From the NCBI GenBank assembly GCA_965216105.1, contig OZ244147.1, forward strand, positions 434,001-498,000: a DNA stretch of 64,000 nucleotides. Direction: 5' to 3'. The stretch's first letter is position 1, and each line of letters starts with the position of its first letter. The stretch comes from JAALLB01 sp017643495. Its GTDB lineage: Bacteria; Pseudomonadota; Alphaproteobacteria; Rhizobiales; Rhizobiaceae. Positions 24,558 through 33,349 of this stretch are shown here, one piece after another. The position numbers and the translations under genes were made by a program. The notes beneath the pieces are model-generated. The model searched no databases. It was not told where the DNA came from and worked only from the letters and a program-made list of their open reading frames with translations.

Positions 24558-25766
24558 ATGCGTGGAAAGGTAGCCATTGTCGGCTATGGGAGGACGCCTT
24601 ACAGCCGTCTGAAACCGGGACAACCGGTCCTCAATGTTGATGAATATATTGCCTGGGCAGCCGAACTTGCGCTCGAGAAGGCAGGCATGACAAAAGCCGA
24701 CTTTGATGGCCAGGGTCTTGGTGTCTCACACGCGGAAGTGGCTCATACGGTCAACTGGTCTGCTGCCACAGCAGAGAATCTCGGGATCTCGCCACGCGCT
24801 CTCATCCGCGGTGACCAGGGTGGTTCGTCAGCAACCTCCATGCTTATTCGGGCGGCATCCTTGATCAATGCTGGTGTCATTGACCGGGCGCTGATTGTCG
24901 GAGCGGACACACCGCTCGGCATGCCTTCCGTGGCACCGGGTTTGCCTTTGTCACCAGAGCGCACACGTGGCGTATATTGGGACTTTCAGGGGCCGTTTGG
25001 TGTGATGGGGGCCACTGCCCAGTTTGCACTGGTGCTCAAGCGATACATGCACGAGCACGAGCTTTCAGTTGAACAACTTGGCAAGATTGCAGTGTCGAAC
25101 CGCTATCATGCGTCCCTTCATCCGGGTGCGATCTACAGGGAGCCATTTGATCTCGACGATTACATGGCTTCGCCGGTTCTTTCCGACCCAATCCGTCTTT
25201 TTGACTGTGTGCCGATTGTCAATGGCGGACTGGCCTATATCGTGACTTCTGCCGAGACAGCCAAAAAGGTAAGCGACCGTCCGGTCTATGTGCGTGGTTT
25301 TGGCGAGCAGAACAACCATTATCCCGGCTCACGAGTCTTTCCTGACCTGACAGAAACTGGGTTTTCCCAGTCAGCGCCGATTGCGATGGAAATGGCCGGC
25401 GTGGAACACAGCGATATCGATTTTTTCCAGCCCTATGACGATTATCCGTTCATCTCGATGATGACGATTGAGGATTGGGGGTTCTGCAAAAAGGGCCATG
25501 GCGGAAAATTCATTGAGGAACGCAATCTGCATTTTGATGGCGACTTCCCGCTTTCTACGGATGGCGGGCAATTGTCCGGTGGCCAGCCTGGAGGTGCCAA
25601 TGGCGGTTTCATGCCGCTTGTGGAAGGTGTCTGCCAACTAATGGGGGAAGCCGGTGAACGTCAGGTCAAGGATGCGGAAATAGGCGGGGTCTGCGGTTTT
25701 GGCGGAATACCGTACGGGCGTCCGGGACGCAGTTGCATTTCTGTTGTGTTGGGAGCGGAGGCCTGA
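24558..25766 (+). CDS. Thiolase-superfamily protein lacking the nucleophilic cysteine
   Basis: SCP2-thiolase-like protein of 402 residues. It has the fold landmarks of the family: VAIVGYGRTPYSRL at the start, RAASLINAGVIDRALIVGAD, and the C-terminal GGQLSGGQPGGANGG and GVCGFGGIPYG. The position where thiolases carry the acylated cysteine reads DQGGSSATSML, and the first cysteine of the protein is residue 217. Classical thiolysis is therefore unlikely. It is followed 2 bases later by a zinc-ribbon/OB-fold (DUF35) protein; in steroid degradation, similar pairs (Ltp2-ChsH2) are retro-aldolases, so C-C cleavage of a hydroxyacyl-CoA is my best guess. Start 24558 has GGAGA 8 bases upstream. Confidence 0.88.
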   Translation: MRGKVAIVGYGRTPYSRLKPGQPVLNVDEYIAWAAELALEKAGMTKADFDGQGLGVSHAEVAHTVNWSAATAENLGISPRALIRGDQGGSSATSMLIRAASLINAGVIDRALIVGADTPLGMPSVAPGLPLSPERTRGVYWDFQGPFGVMGATAQFALVLKRYMHEHELSVEQLGKIAVSNRYHASLHPGAIYREPFDLDDYMASPVLSDPIRLFDCVPIVNGGLAYIVTSAETAKKVSDRPVYVRGFGEQNNHYPGSRVFPDLTETGFSQSAPIAMEMAGVEHSDIDFFQPYDDYPFISMMTIEDWGFCKKGHGGKFIEERNLHFDGDFPLSTDGGQLSGGQPGGANGGFMPLVEGVCQLMGEAGERQVKDAEIGGVCGFGGIPYGRPGRSCISVVLGAEA

Positions 25767-25768
25767 TC

Positions 25769-26185
25769 ATGAGCATAGTACCAAACAAGCCGTTGCCGGA
25801 AATCCACGAACTGACCAAACCCTTTTGGGAGGGGGCGAAGAACGGCAAGCTTTTGATGCAGAAATGCAGCAAGTGCGGGACCGTGAATTTCCAGCCAAAA
25901 CCCTGGTGTATCGAGTGCGGGTCCCGGGATATGCCCTGGACCGAGATGAAACAGGAGGGAACCGTATATTCCTACACGGTCTCGCGCACGGTCGCGATGA
26001 ATTATCCGGGATGGAAGGAAGAACTACCGGTCATCCTGTGTCTTGTCGATATTGATGACGGTGCCCGCATGTATGCGCAGGTCAAGGGAGTTGATCCCGA
26101 AGACATGAAGGTCGGAATGCGCGTCACGGCAATCTTTGAAGATATTAGCGAAGAGTACGGAATACCCAAGTTCAAGCCGCTGTAG
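25769..26185 (+). CDS. Zn-ribbon OB-fold (DUF35) acyl-CoA-binding partner protein
   Basis: Protein of 138 residues. An N-terminal helical hairpin (PEIHELTKPFWEGAKNGKLL) precedes a rubredoxin-like zinc ribbon with CSKCG and CIECG, followed by an OB fold starting at GTVYSYTVSR. Such DUF35 proteins bind thiolase-like partners and acyl-CoA, and are needed for aldolase, thiolase or hydratase activity. The ATG at 25769 has GGAGCGGAGG 7 bases upstream and is 2 bases after the thiolase-like stop, so the two are probably a complex. Confidence 0.9.
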   Translation: MSIVPNKPLPEIHELTKPFWEGAKNGKLLMQKCSKCGTVNFQPKPWCIECGSRDMPWTEMKQEGTVYSYTVSRTVAMNYPGWKEELPVILCLVDIDDGARMYAQVKGVDPEDMKVGMRVTAIFEDISEEYGIPKFKPL

Positions 26186-26240
26186 CCGTCTCGATGGCAA
26201 CAGCTAATCAAATCAAGGCAACACTGGAGGAGACAAAGCC

Positions 26241-27275
26241 ATGAGTTCGATTAACAAGCATGAAACAATGAAAGCCGTGTTCAGGGCAGGGGCGGGAGTG
26301 TTTGCCCTGGCATGTGGTTCACTAACGGCCGCCACTGTTCTGGCTCAGGACGCTGACGGCATCAGTCTTATGAGCGCGCCATTTGGTTCGGGTTCGTATG
26401 TGCTGGGTTCCGCACTTGAGGATATCTCGAAGAAAAGCGATGCGGGTGTCACGATCACACATACGGAAAGCCCCGGCTTTGTATTCAACATCAAGAAGCT
26501 GGATATGGAGCCTGAGTTGAAAAAGAACACGATTGTCGGTTCCGGCGGCGGCGTTCAGGGTTTGGCGAAGGCGGGTACCGGGCCTTTTGAAAAGAAATAT
26601 GAAGGCCTGAAACTGCTCGCGAACTACAACCTGAACTCGATCTGGCTTGCTAGCTTTGATGAAGGGATCACAAAGATCGAGGACCTGAAAGGCAAGAAGG
26701 TTGCCCTTGGTCGTCGTGCACAGATCAACTGGGCCTTGCAGCCAGCAGCCGTTCTCAAGGATGGTTACGGCATGGGCGAAGGTGATGTGAGCCTCTCATA
26801 TGTGGGTACCAAGGAATCGGTTGCCGCATTGCTGGATGGCACAGCAGATGCAGGAGTTATCGGCGGTTATATCGACCCGGTAAGCAAGAAGATGGTTCTA
26901 AGCCCCCAGACAACCGAATTTCTGGCGGCGGGCCGCAAGGTCAATCATCTTGAGTGGGGAGCGGATGCGGTCACCAAAGCCCGCGAAGCAGGTATGTCAA
27001 TGGCAAACGTGACGGTTCCTGCCGGTATTGCGGACGGTGTGGACAAGCCAATGGACGGTTTTGCTGACAGTGTTGCCTGGATGGTGTCGCCAGAGTTTCC
27101 GGAAGAAACGGCTTACCAGATTACCAAAATGGTCCTCGAGAACCTAGAAAAATTCGCCGATTACCACGCAACCGGCAAACTGATGTCTCCCCAGGGAATG
27201 ATCTATGGCTGGGACGAAGTCGATATTCATCCTGGTGCCCTGCGTGCCTACAAAGAAGCCGGTGTGATTGATTGA
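26241..27275 (+). CDS. TAXI family TRAP transporter solute-binding protein
   Basis: Periplasmic binding protein of 344 residues. The signal peptide covers about residues 1-35 (cleavage near VLA-QDA). The mature part has the TAXI pattern, with MSAPFGSGSYVLGSALEDI, TESPGFVFNIKKLD, DLKGKKVALGRR and GTADAGVIGGY. It would deliver an organic acid (dicarboxylates, glutamate or 2-oxoacids in known cases) to the fused permease that follows at 27381. GGAGGAG lies 9 bases before the ATG. Located in the catabolic operon, it probably binds the compound that the downstream acyl-CoA synthetase activates. Confidence 0.93.
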   Translation: MSSINKHETMKAVFRAGAGVFALACGSLTAATVLAQDADGISLMSAPFGSGSYVLGSALEDISKKSDAGVTITHTESPGFVFNIKKLDMEPELKKNTIVGSGGGVQGLAKAGTGPFEKKYEGLKLLANYNLNSIWLASFDEGITKIEDLKGKKVALGRRAQINWALQPAAVLKDGYGMGEGDVSLSYVGTKESVAALLDGTADAGVIGGYIDPVSKKMVLSPQTTEFLAAGRKVNHLEWGADAVTKAREAGMSMANVTVPAGIADGVDKPMDGFADSVAWMVSPEFPEETAYQITKMVLENLEKFADYHATGKLMSPQGMIYGWDEVDIHPGALRAYKEAGVID

Positions 27276-27380
27276 TCCTCCCATGCGGGGGCGGCTTTGC
27301 CGTCATGGCAACTGGCTGTCCCCGGCTAATCCGTTTCATTGACATGCCCGTCGACACGGTTTGAAAGCAGGAAACTCGTC

Positions 27381-29276
27381 ATGGACAGCCTGAAAGAACA
27401 ATTACTGGAAAAGGCCTTGGTTATTCTGGGTCTGGCAATGTTCGCCTATCACATGATCTCCACGCAGTACCTTTTCTTCGGTACTTATGAACATCAGGCC
27501 ATCCACCTTGCCTTTGTTTTCGGCCTGCTTTTCCTTGATTATGCGCGAAGGAAGGCATCGTCTGGCGGGAGTTTGTTTTACGTCCTGCTGGCAGTAACCG
27601 GCATTGTATGTGCTGGCTATGTCCTCACCAATGTGGTCCATCTGGAAAATGCCTTCGGGTTTCCGACTACAACCGATTTCATTATCGGCATCATTCTGAT
27701 TGTGCTGGTAGTAGAAGGCACCCGGATTGCCTGGGGTATAACATTGCCGATCGTGGCAGGACTGTTCGTTGCCTATTTCATTTGGGGGCACCTGTTAAGC
27801 GGCCAATTGTATCACCGCGAGTTCAATATTGAGTATGTGGTGTCTTACCTCAGTATCGGACTGTCCGGCATTTTCGGCACCTTCCTGGGTATTTCAGCAA
27901 ACCAGATATTTCTCTTCGTGGTATTTGGCGCCCTGTTGGGCGTGATACGCGTCAACGAGTTTTTCATGGAAGCCGGGAAGATCGCGGGCAAAACCTTCCG
28001 GGGCGGACCGGGCCAGACAGCGGTGGTTTCCAGCGGTTTTATCGGCATGATTTCCGGTGCTGCAGTCGCGAATGTCGCGATTACCGGTGCTTTTACAATC
28101 CCGTATATGAAACAGGTTGGTTACAAGCCGCATCATGCCGGGGCAATTGAAGCGACAGCATCAACAGGTGGCCAACTCATGCCTCCCGTCATGGGCGCGG
28201 CTGCGTTTTTGATGGCTTCATTCCTTGGCGTTTCATACGACACGGTCATGTTGGCGGGCATTTTGCCGGCAATACTGTTTTTCTGGGGTGTGATGCTTGG
28301 TGTGCAGTTTCTCGCTGTCCGCACCAATATTGTCGCTCCAAGAGAGCCGGTAAACTACAAGCTCCTCATGCGCCGACTTCCGCTTTTCGGCATACCTCTG
28401 GGCGTGCTCGTTACCATGCTCCTGATGCAGTACAGCCCGGCAGTGGCTGCGTTCTGGGCGATTATTGTTGCGATCAGCCTTGCCTATTTGCGACGTGAAA
28501 CCCGGCCAGAATTCAAACACCTGATACGTTGTATCGTCGGTGGTGCGATCATCGGTGCCCAGATCGGTATTTCGCTTGCCGTGGTTGGCCTGATTGCCCA
28601 GACACTGATCACAACCGGACTTGGAAACAAGATTGCCGGGCTGGTAGAAATCATAGCCCAGGGGAACCTGGTGATAGGGCTGCTGATTACCATGGTGGTT
28701 TCGATCATCCTTGGATGTGGTGTCCCGACAAGTGCTGCCTATACGCTTGTGGCGATTGTGGTTATCCCGATTATCATCCGGATGGGTATCGAACCGATAG
28801 CAGCGCATTTCTTTGCATTCTACTTTGCCGTTATCTCTTCACTGACCCCGCCGGTTGCGCTTGCAGCACTGGCAGGTGCCGGTCTTGCTCGAGCTCCCTA
28901 CTTCAAGACCTCCCTGTCCGCAGCAAAGCTGGCGATATCAGGATTTATCATTCCCTATCTTATCGTGTTTAACCCGCTGCTCACATTCAATCCTCAAAGC
29001 TGGGCATTTACACTGGGTACGATTATCGCAGTGCCAATCGGCATGACTACGCTGACGGCTGCCATCTATCGGTGTGGCATCGCAGTGCTTACCCCGTTTG
29101 AGCATCTGTTGGCCATTGCCACGGCAGTACTGTTGCTTGGCTATTCGGTGTTCAGGCATGTTGATTCCCTGCCGATTGAATATCCGATGCTGATTGCAGG
29201 TTGTATCTCGGCAATAATGCTGGCTTTCTCCCAGTTCAGGGTGAAACAGCGGCAGGCAATGATGGCAGCCGGTTAG
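27381..29276 (+). CDS. TRAP transporter fused permease (4TM-12TM)
   Basis: Inner-membrane permease of 631 residues in which the small (DctQ-like) and large (DctM-like) TRAP subunits are one chain, as is usual for TAXI systems. Four N-terminal helices lie before about residue 140, and about twelve more follow. Landmarks of the large subunit are SGFIGMISGAAVANVAITG, EATASTGGQLMPPVMG and GCGVPTSAAYTLVAI. It uses a sodium or proton gradient to import solute bound by the TAXI protein. The ATG at 27381 has AGGA 8 bases upstream; the frame could extend to 27339 but that part is polar. The acyl-CoA synthetase follows after 54 bases. Confidence 0.94.
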   Translation: MDSLKEQLLEKALVILGLAMFAYHMISTQYLFFGTYEHQAIHLAFVFGLLFLDYARRKASSGGSLFYVLLAVTGIVCAGYVLTNVVHLENAFGFPTTTDFIIGIILIVLVVEGTRIAWGITLPIVAGLFVAYFIWGHLLSGQLYHREFNIEYVVSYLSIGLSGIFGTFLGISANQIFLFVVFGALLGVIRVNEFFMEAGKIAGKTFRGGPGQTAVVSSGFIGMISGAAVANVAITGAFTIPYMKQVGYKPHHAGAIEATASTGGQLMPPVMGAAAFLMASFLGVSYDTVMLAGILPAILFFWGVMLGVQFLAVRTNIVAPREPVNYKLLMRRLPLFGIPLGVLVTMLLMQYSPAVAAFWAIIVAISLAYLRRETRPEFKHLIRCIVGGAIIGAQIGISLAVVGLIAQTLITTGLGNKIAGLVEIIAQGNLVIGLLITMVVSIILGCGVPTSAAYTLVAIVVIPIIIRMGIEPIAAHFFAFYFAVISSLTPPVALAALAGAGLARAPYFKTSLSAAKLAISGFIIPYLIVFNPLLTFNPQSWAFTLGTIIAVPIGMTTLTAAIYRCGIAVLTPFEHLLAIATAVLLLGYSVFRHVDSLPIEYPMLIAGCISAIMLAFSQFRVKQRQAMMAAG

Positions 29277-29330
29277 ATGAATATCTGCGGATAGCAACAC
29301 AACATCCGATTTTTCATGAAGGAAACCCAA

Positions 29331-31466
29331 ATGACGACCAGTGATGGAAACCGTGCGGAAATCATTCAGCGACTTCTGAAGCCACAGTCAATCGCGATTG
29401 TGGGCGCCTCCGACAAGCTGGACAAGGTGAATGGTCGCCCGCTCAAACACCTCATGGACAAGGGGTATGCTGGCAGAATTCTACCGGTCAATCCAAAGTA
29501 TAAGCAGATTGAGGGGCATGACTGCTACCCCACAATATCCGATTTACCGGAAATCCCTGATCTTACCATCATTGCCTTGCCTGCCCGGTTTGTAGCAGAT
29601 GCATTGGTTGCACTTGGAGAAAAGGGCGGCAAAGCTGCAGTTATTTTCAGCTCCGGTTTTGGGGAAACCGGAGCTGAAGGCCAGGCGATGGAGACACAGC
29701 TTCAGGAAATTTCTTCAAGATTTGGCATGTGTGTCATGGGCCCCAATTGCCTTGGCTTTATCAATGCTTTTGAGAAAGTGTATGCAACGTTCAGCCAGTA
29801 TGCGGATGGTGCAACCGGAGACGGGCCTATTGCCTTTGTTACCCAGTCAGGTGCTTTCGGTACTGCAATTGCCTCACTTGTCCGCCAACGGGGGCTGGGA
29901 CTTGGATATTTTATCAATACGGGTAATCAGGCAGATCTGGATTTCAGTGAACTGATGATGGGGATTGTGGAAGACCCTCGCATCAAGGTAGCTGCCGGTT
30001 ATCTGGAAGGGGTGAAGGATGGTCCGGCACTTGTCCGGCTCGCCAAGCGTTGCCGTGAACTCGGCAAACCGCTGATACTGACCAAGGTTGGCAGGATGGA
30101 GTCCGGCGCCAGGGCTGCTGCTTCACATACAGGTGCGCTGGCCATGAGTGATGCCGTGTTTGATGCGGTAATCAGACAGTACGGTGTTATTCGTGCGCGC
30201 AATGAAGAACAGATGCTCGACATCATGGAGGCATTCTGTCAGCCGCGCAGGCCAGCAGGTAATCGAGTTGGTATTGCCACGCAGTCCGGCGGGGCTGGTG
30301 TAATGATGGCCGACCGGGCAGAGGAAGTCGGGCTTGAAATTCCGCAACTTGGGTCAGAAACACAACAACGCATACTTGATGTCATGCCGGAATATGGTGC
30401 TGCCGGCAATCCGGTTGATGTCACGGGACAGTTTGTGGCGAGGCCTGAACTCCTGAGCGAGTCTGTCGTGGCGATGCTGGATGATCCGGATGTTGATATT
30501 GCAATCGTGTGGTTGCAACTGATGACTGCGCATGTTGACAAGCTGGTCAATATTTTTGCCGATATCCAGGCGCGGACAAAGAAGCCGTTTTTTGTCTGCT
30601 GGGTGGCCGCGCCTCAAGCGGCTCTGGAAGCGTTGCGCAGTATGGGTATCCCGACCTATACGGCCGGTGAACGGTCAATAGAAGCGGCTGCCGCCCTGAT
30701 CCGTTATTCGGAATCTGCATCGAAGACAGACGATAGTGTAATGCTCACCGGTAACGGTGAAGCCAGTGTGGGTAACGGAAACCTCCCTGCCGGTGCGCTC
30801 GATTCAGTGAGCGCCGTTGACTGGTTGACACGGGCAGGAATTCCGATGGCACCTGTCAGTCTTGCTACGAATGAGGACAGTGCTGTTGAACTGTGGCAGA
30901 GAACCGGTGGTCCGGTTGTGCTGAAGGTTGAGTCGCCGGATATCCTTCACAAAACTGAAATTGGTGGCGTTGTTCTAAACCTGAATGGCGAATCTGAAAT
31001 CCGGCAGGCCTACAACCTGCTGGTTGAAAGGGCGCGGAATGCACATCCAAAAGCTGACCTGAAAGGTATTCTTGTGCAGCCCATGTCGAGCGGGCATGTA
31101 GAATTGGTTGTCGGGGTCAGTCATGATCCGGTGTTTGGCATGATTGTGATGGTCGGGCTTGGAGGTATTCTTGTCGAGGTTCTGAAGGATGTGACCTTCC
31201 GCCATGCCCCGTTTGACCGGAACGAAGCAGCCCGCATGCTGGATGAATTGAAGACTGGGGTGGTGCTTGATGGCGTCAGGGGCAAGCCGGCGGTTGATCG
31301 TGGAAAGATTGCTGATCTCCTCTCCAGACTTTCTGTCTGGGCAGCCTCGATGGAAGGGCGCTTGAGTGAACTCGATCTTAATCCGGTTCTCGTCAGTGAA
31401 GATGGTCCGGTTGTGGTGGATTGTGTGATGATACTCGATGCCAGCAGGCAGGATGTAGCAGCCTGA
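29331..31466 (+). CDS. ADP-forming acetate-CoA ligase family acyl-CoA synthetase
   Basis: Fused acyl-CoA synthetase of 711 residues. An N-terminal CoA-binding Rossmann domain (LKPQSIAIVGASDKLDKVNG) is followed by two flavodoxin-like succinyl-CoA-ligase domains and a C-terminal ATP-grasp domain (from about residue 490; GGPVVLKVESPDILHKTE). The phosphorylated histidine of this family is H266 in ASHTGALAMSD. It would link a carboxylic acid to CoA with formation of ADP and phosphate, and the position after a TRAP transporter suggests it activates the imported acid. Start 29331 has GGAA 7 bases upstream; an in-frame ATG at 29316 is less well placed. Confidence 0.92.
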   Translation: MTTSDGNRAEIIQRLLKPQSIAIVGASDKLDKVNGRPLKHLMDKGYAGRILPVNPKYKQIEGHDCYPTISDLPEIPDLTIIALPARFVADALVALGEKGGKAAVIFSSGFGETGAEGQAMETQLQEISSRFGMCVMGPNCLGFINAFEKVYATFSQYADGATGDGPIAFVTQSGAFGTAIASLVRQRGLGLGYFINTGNQADLDFSELMMGIVEDPRIKVAAGYLEGVKDGPALVRLAKRCRELGKPLILTKVGRMESGARAAASHTGALAMSDAVFDAVIRQYGVIRARNEEQMLDIMEAFCQPRRPAGNRVGIATQSGGAGVMMADRAEEVGLEIPQLGSETQQRILDVMPEYGAAGNPVDVTGQFVARPELLSESVVAMLDDPDVDIAIVWLQLMTAHVDKLVNIFADIQARTKKPFFVCWVAAPQAALEALRSMGIPTYTAGERSIEAAAALIRYSESASKTDDSVMLTGNGEASVGNGNLPAGALDSVSAVDWLTRAGIPMAPVSLATNEDSAVELWQRTGGPVVLKVESPDILHKTEIGGVVLNLNGESEIRQAYNLLVERARNAHPKADLKGILVQPMSSGHVELVVGVSHDPVFGMIVMVGLGGILVEVLKDVTFRHAPFDRNEAARMLDELKTGVVLDGVRGKPAVDRGKIADLLSRLSVWAASMEGRLSELDLNPVLVSEDGPVVVDCVMILDASRQDVAA

Positions 31467-31762
31467 ATTCATGTAGCGGCGTTGGAATGTAGTCAGGTAG
31501 CTGCCGGGATTGGGAATGTCCTGACGTGTGGTCTACACTGCCTGCTGATGTACATCGCAGTTTTATCATCATGCATTTTGCGCACCATTTGGAAAAGAAT
31601 GTCGGCAAGCGTCTTCATTTCTTCATGTTAACGATACAGACAATCCTTCGGTCTGAATAACGAACTGGTGTTTCCGTTTTGTGGTCTTTTCCAGTATAGG
31701 TTCGGGCATCTCTGACCCTTTGTGGTCTTTCCATGCGGAAACAGCCGTACAGGAGTTGTCGA

Positions 31763-33070
31763 ATGCGCGTTGTCATGATTGGGACCGGCTATGTGGGCCT
31801 GGTTTCCGGAGCCTGTTTTGCCGATTTCGGTCACAGCGTAACCTGTGTAGACCAGGATGAAACAAAAATTTCCCGGCTGGAGCAGAACATCATGCCCATT
31901 TACGAGCCGGGTCTCGATGTGCTGGTCAAGAAGAATGTTGATGAAGGACGGCTTCAATTTACAACTGATGCGCGCGATGCTGTGGCAGCTGCCGATATCG
32001 TGTTCATCGCTGTTGGTACGCCCGCCCGGCGCGGGGACGGCCATGCCGACCTCTCCTATGTATATGCTGCAGCAGAGGAAATTGCCGGTTATGTAAAGGA
32101 TTATACGGTGATCGTGAACAAGTCGACTGTGCCGGTTGGCACGGGAGACGAGGTTGAGGCGATCATCAGAAAGACAAATCCCGACGCTGATTTCGATGTT
32201 GCTTCAAATCCCGAGTTTCTGCGTGAAGGAGCGGCAATAGAGGATTTCAAGCGGCCGGACCGCATTGTGGTAGGCGCGCAATCTGACCGGGCATTTGCCT
32301 TCATGCAGGAATTGTACCGACCTCTCTATCTGAACGAAACGCCGTTATTGCGTACCGACAGAAGAACCGCAGAGCTGATCAAATATGCGGCCAATGCCTT
32401 TCTTGCCGTCAAGATCAGTTTCATCAACCAGATGTCGGATCTTTGTGATGCAGTGGGTGCCAATGTACAGCAGGTTGCCAAGGGCATGGGACTGGACAAC
32501 CGGATCGGTTCGAAGTTTCTTCATGCCGGACCTGGTTATGGCGGTTCCTGCTTCCCAAAAGACACGCTGGCGCTATCAAAAACAGCACATGACAATGGTG
32601 CGCCGGTTTCGATTGTTGATACGGTGATTGAGGTAAATGATCGTCGCAAGGAAGCGATGGTCGACCGCATTATCAAGGCCTGCAAGGGATCGGTTGAAGG
32701 AAAGACAATTGCCATACTCGGTCTGACCTTCAAGCCGAATACGGATGACATGCGTGATGCACCGAGCCTGGTAATCATTCCGGGATTGCAGAAGGCAGGA
32801 GCAACGATCCGTGCCTATGATCCGGAAGGCATGGAAGAGGCAGGTAAACTGCTTTCCAATGTTGAATATGCAAGCGACGCCTATGAATGTCTGGAAGATG
32901 CGGATGCAACAGTGATTGTGACAGAGTGGAACCAGTTCCGGGCATTGGACCTTGACCGTGTAACATCTCTCATGAAGTCCCCAACCATTGTCGATTTGCG
33001 CAATATCTATCCGCTCGAGGAAGTTGGAGATATCGACTATCACTCGATCGGCCGCCCGCAAACAAAGTAA
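31763..33070 (+). CDS. ugd: UDP-glucose 6-dehydrogenase
   Basis: NAD-dependent enzyme of 435 residues that makes UDP-glucuronate for polysaccharide or lipid-A-related synthesis. The Rossmann motif is VVMIGTGYVGLVSGACF at the N-terminus. The catalytic cysteine is C263 in GYGGSCFPKDT, and the C-terminal UDP-binding domain has LTFKPNTDDMRDAPS. The ATG at 31763 has AGGAG 8 bases upstream; a start at 31733 would lack one. It stands alone: 296 bases to the preceding stop, in which I see no gene, and 279 bases to the next gene. Confidence 0.96.
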   Translation: MRVVMIGTGYVGLVSGACFADFGHSVTCVDQDETKISRLEQNIMPIYEPGLDVLVKKNVDEGRLQFTTDARDAVAAADIVFIAVGTPARRGDGHADLSYVYAAAEEIAGYVKDYTVIVNKSTVPVGTGDEVEAIIRKTNPDADFDVASNPEFLREGAAIEDFKRPDRIVVGAQSDRAFAFMQELYRPLYLNETPLLRTDRRTAELIKYAANAFLAVKISFINQMSDLCDAVGANVQQVAKGMGLDNRIGSKFLHAGPGYGGSCFPKDTLALSKTAHDNGAPVSIVDTVIEVNDRRKEAMVDRIIKACKGSVEGKTIAILGLTFKPNTDDMRDAPSLVIIPGLQKAGATIRAYDPEGMEEAGKLLSNVEYASDAYECLEDADATVIVTEWNQFRALDLDRVTSLMKSPTIVDLRNIYPLEEVGDIDYHSIGRPQTK

Positions 33071-33349
33071 TCACTGCGAGCATCCGGGCCGGTTACACGG
33101 AACGACAGGGTGTGATTGCCATACGATAAGCACAATGGACTTATATGGCATGTGCTGATCTGCCATGCGTGGTTTGCATTTGCACTGCAACCGGACGCAA
33201 TGTAAGGATTTGTTTCACAAGTTGATCGCTGGCATGTCTCGAATCTGCTATTTATCCTTTCGAGATTTACAAGGGGAATTGAACTGTCTTACGGCATTTT
33301 CTGCCGCCTGAAGAACGACACTGGATACATTCGTTCCCGGGCCGTTTCA

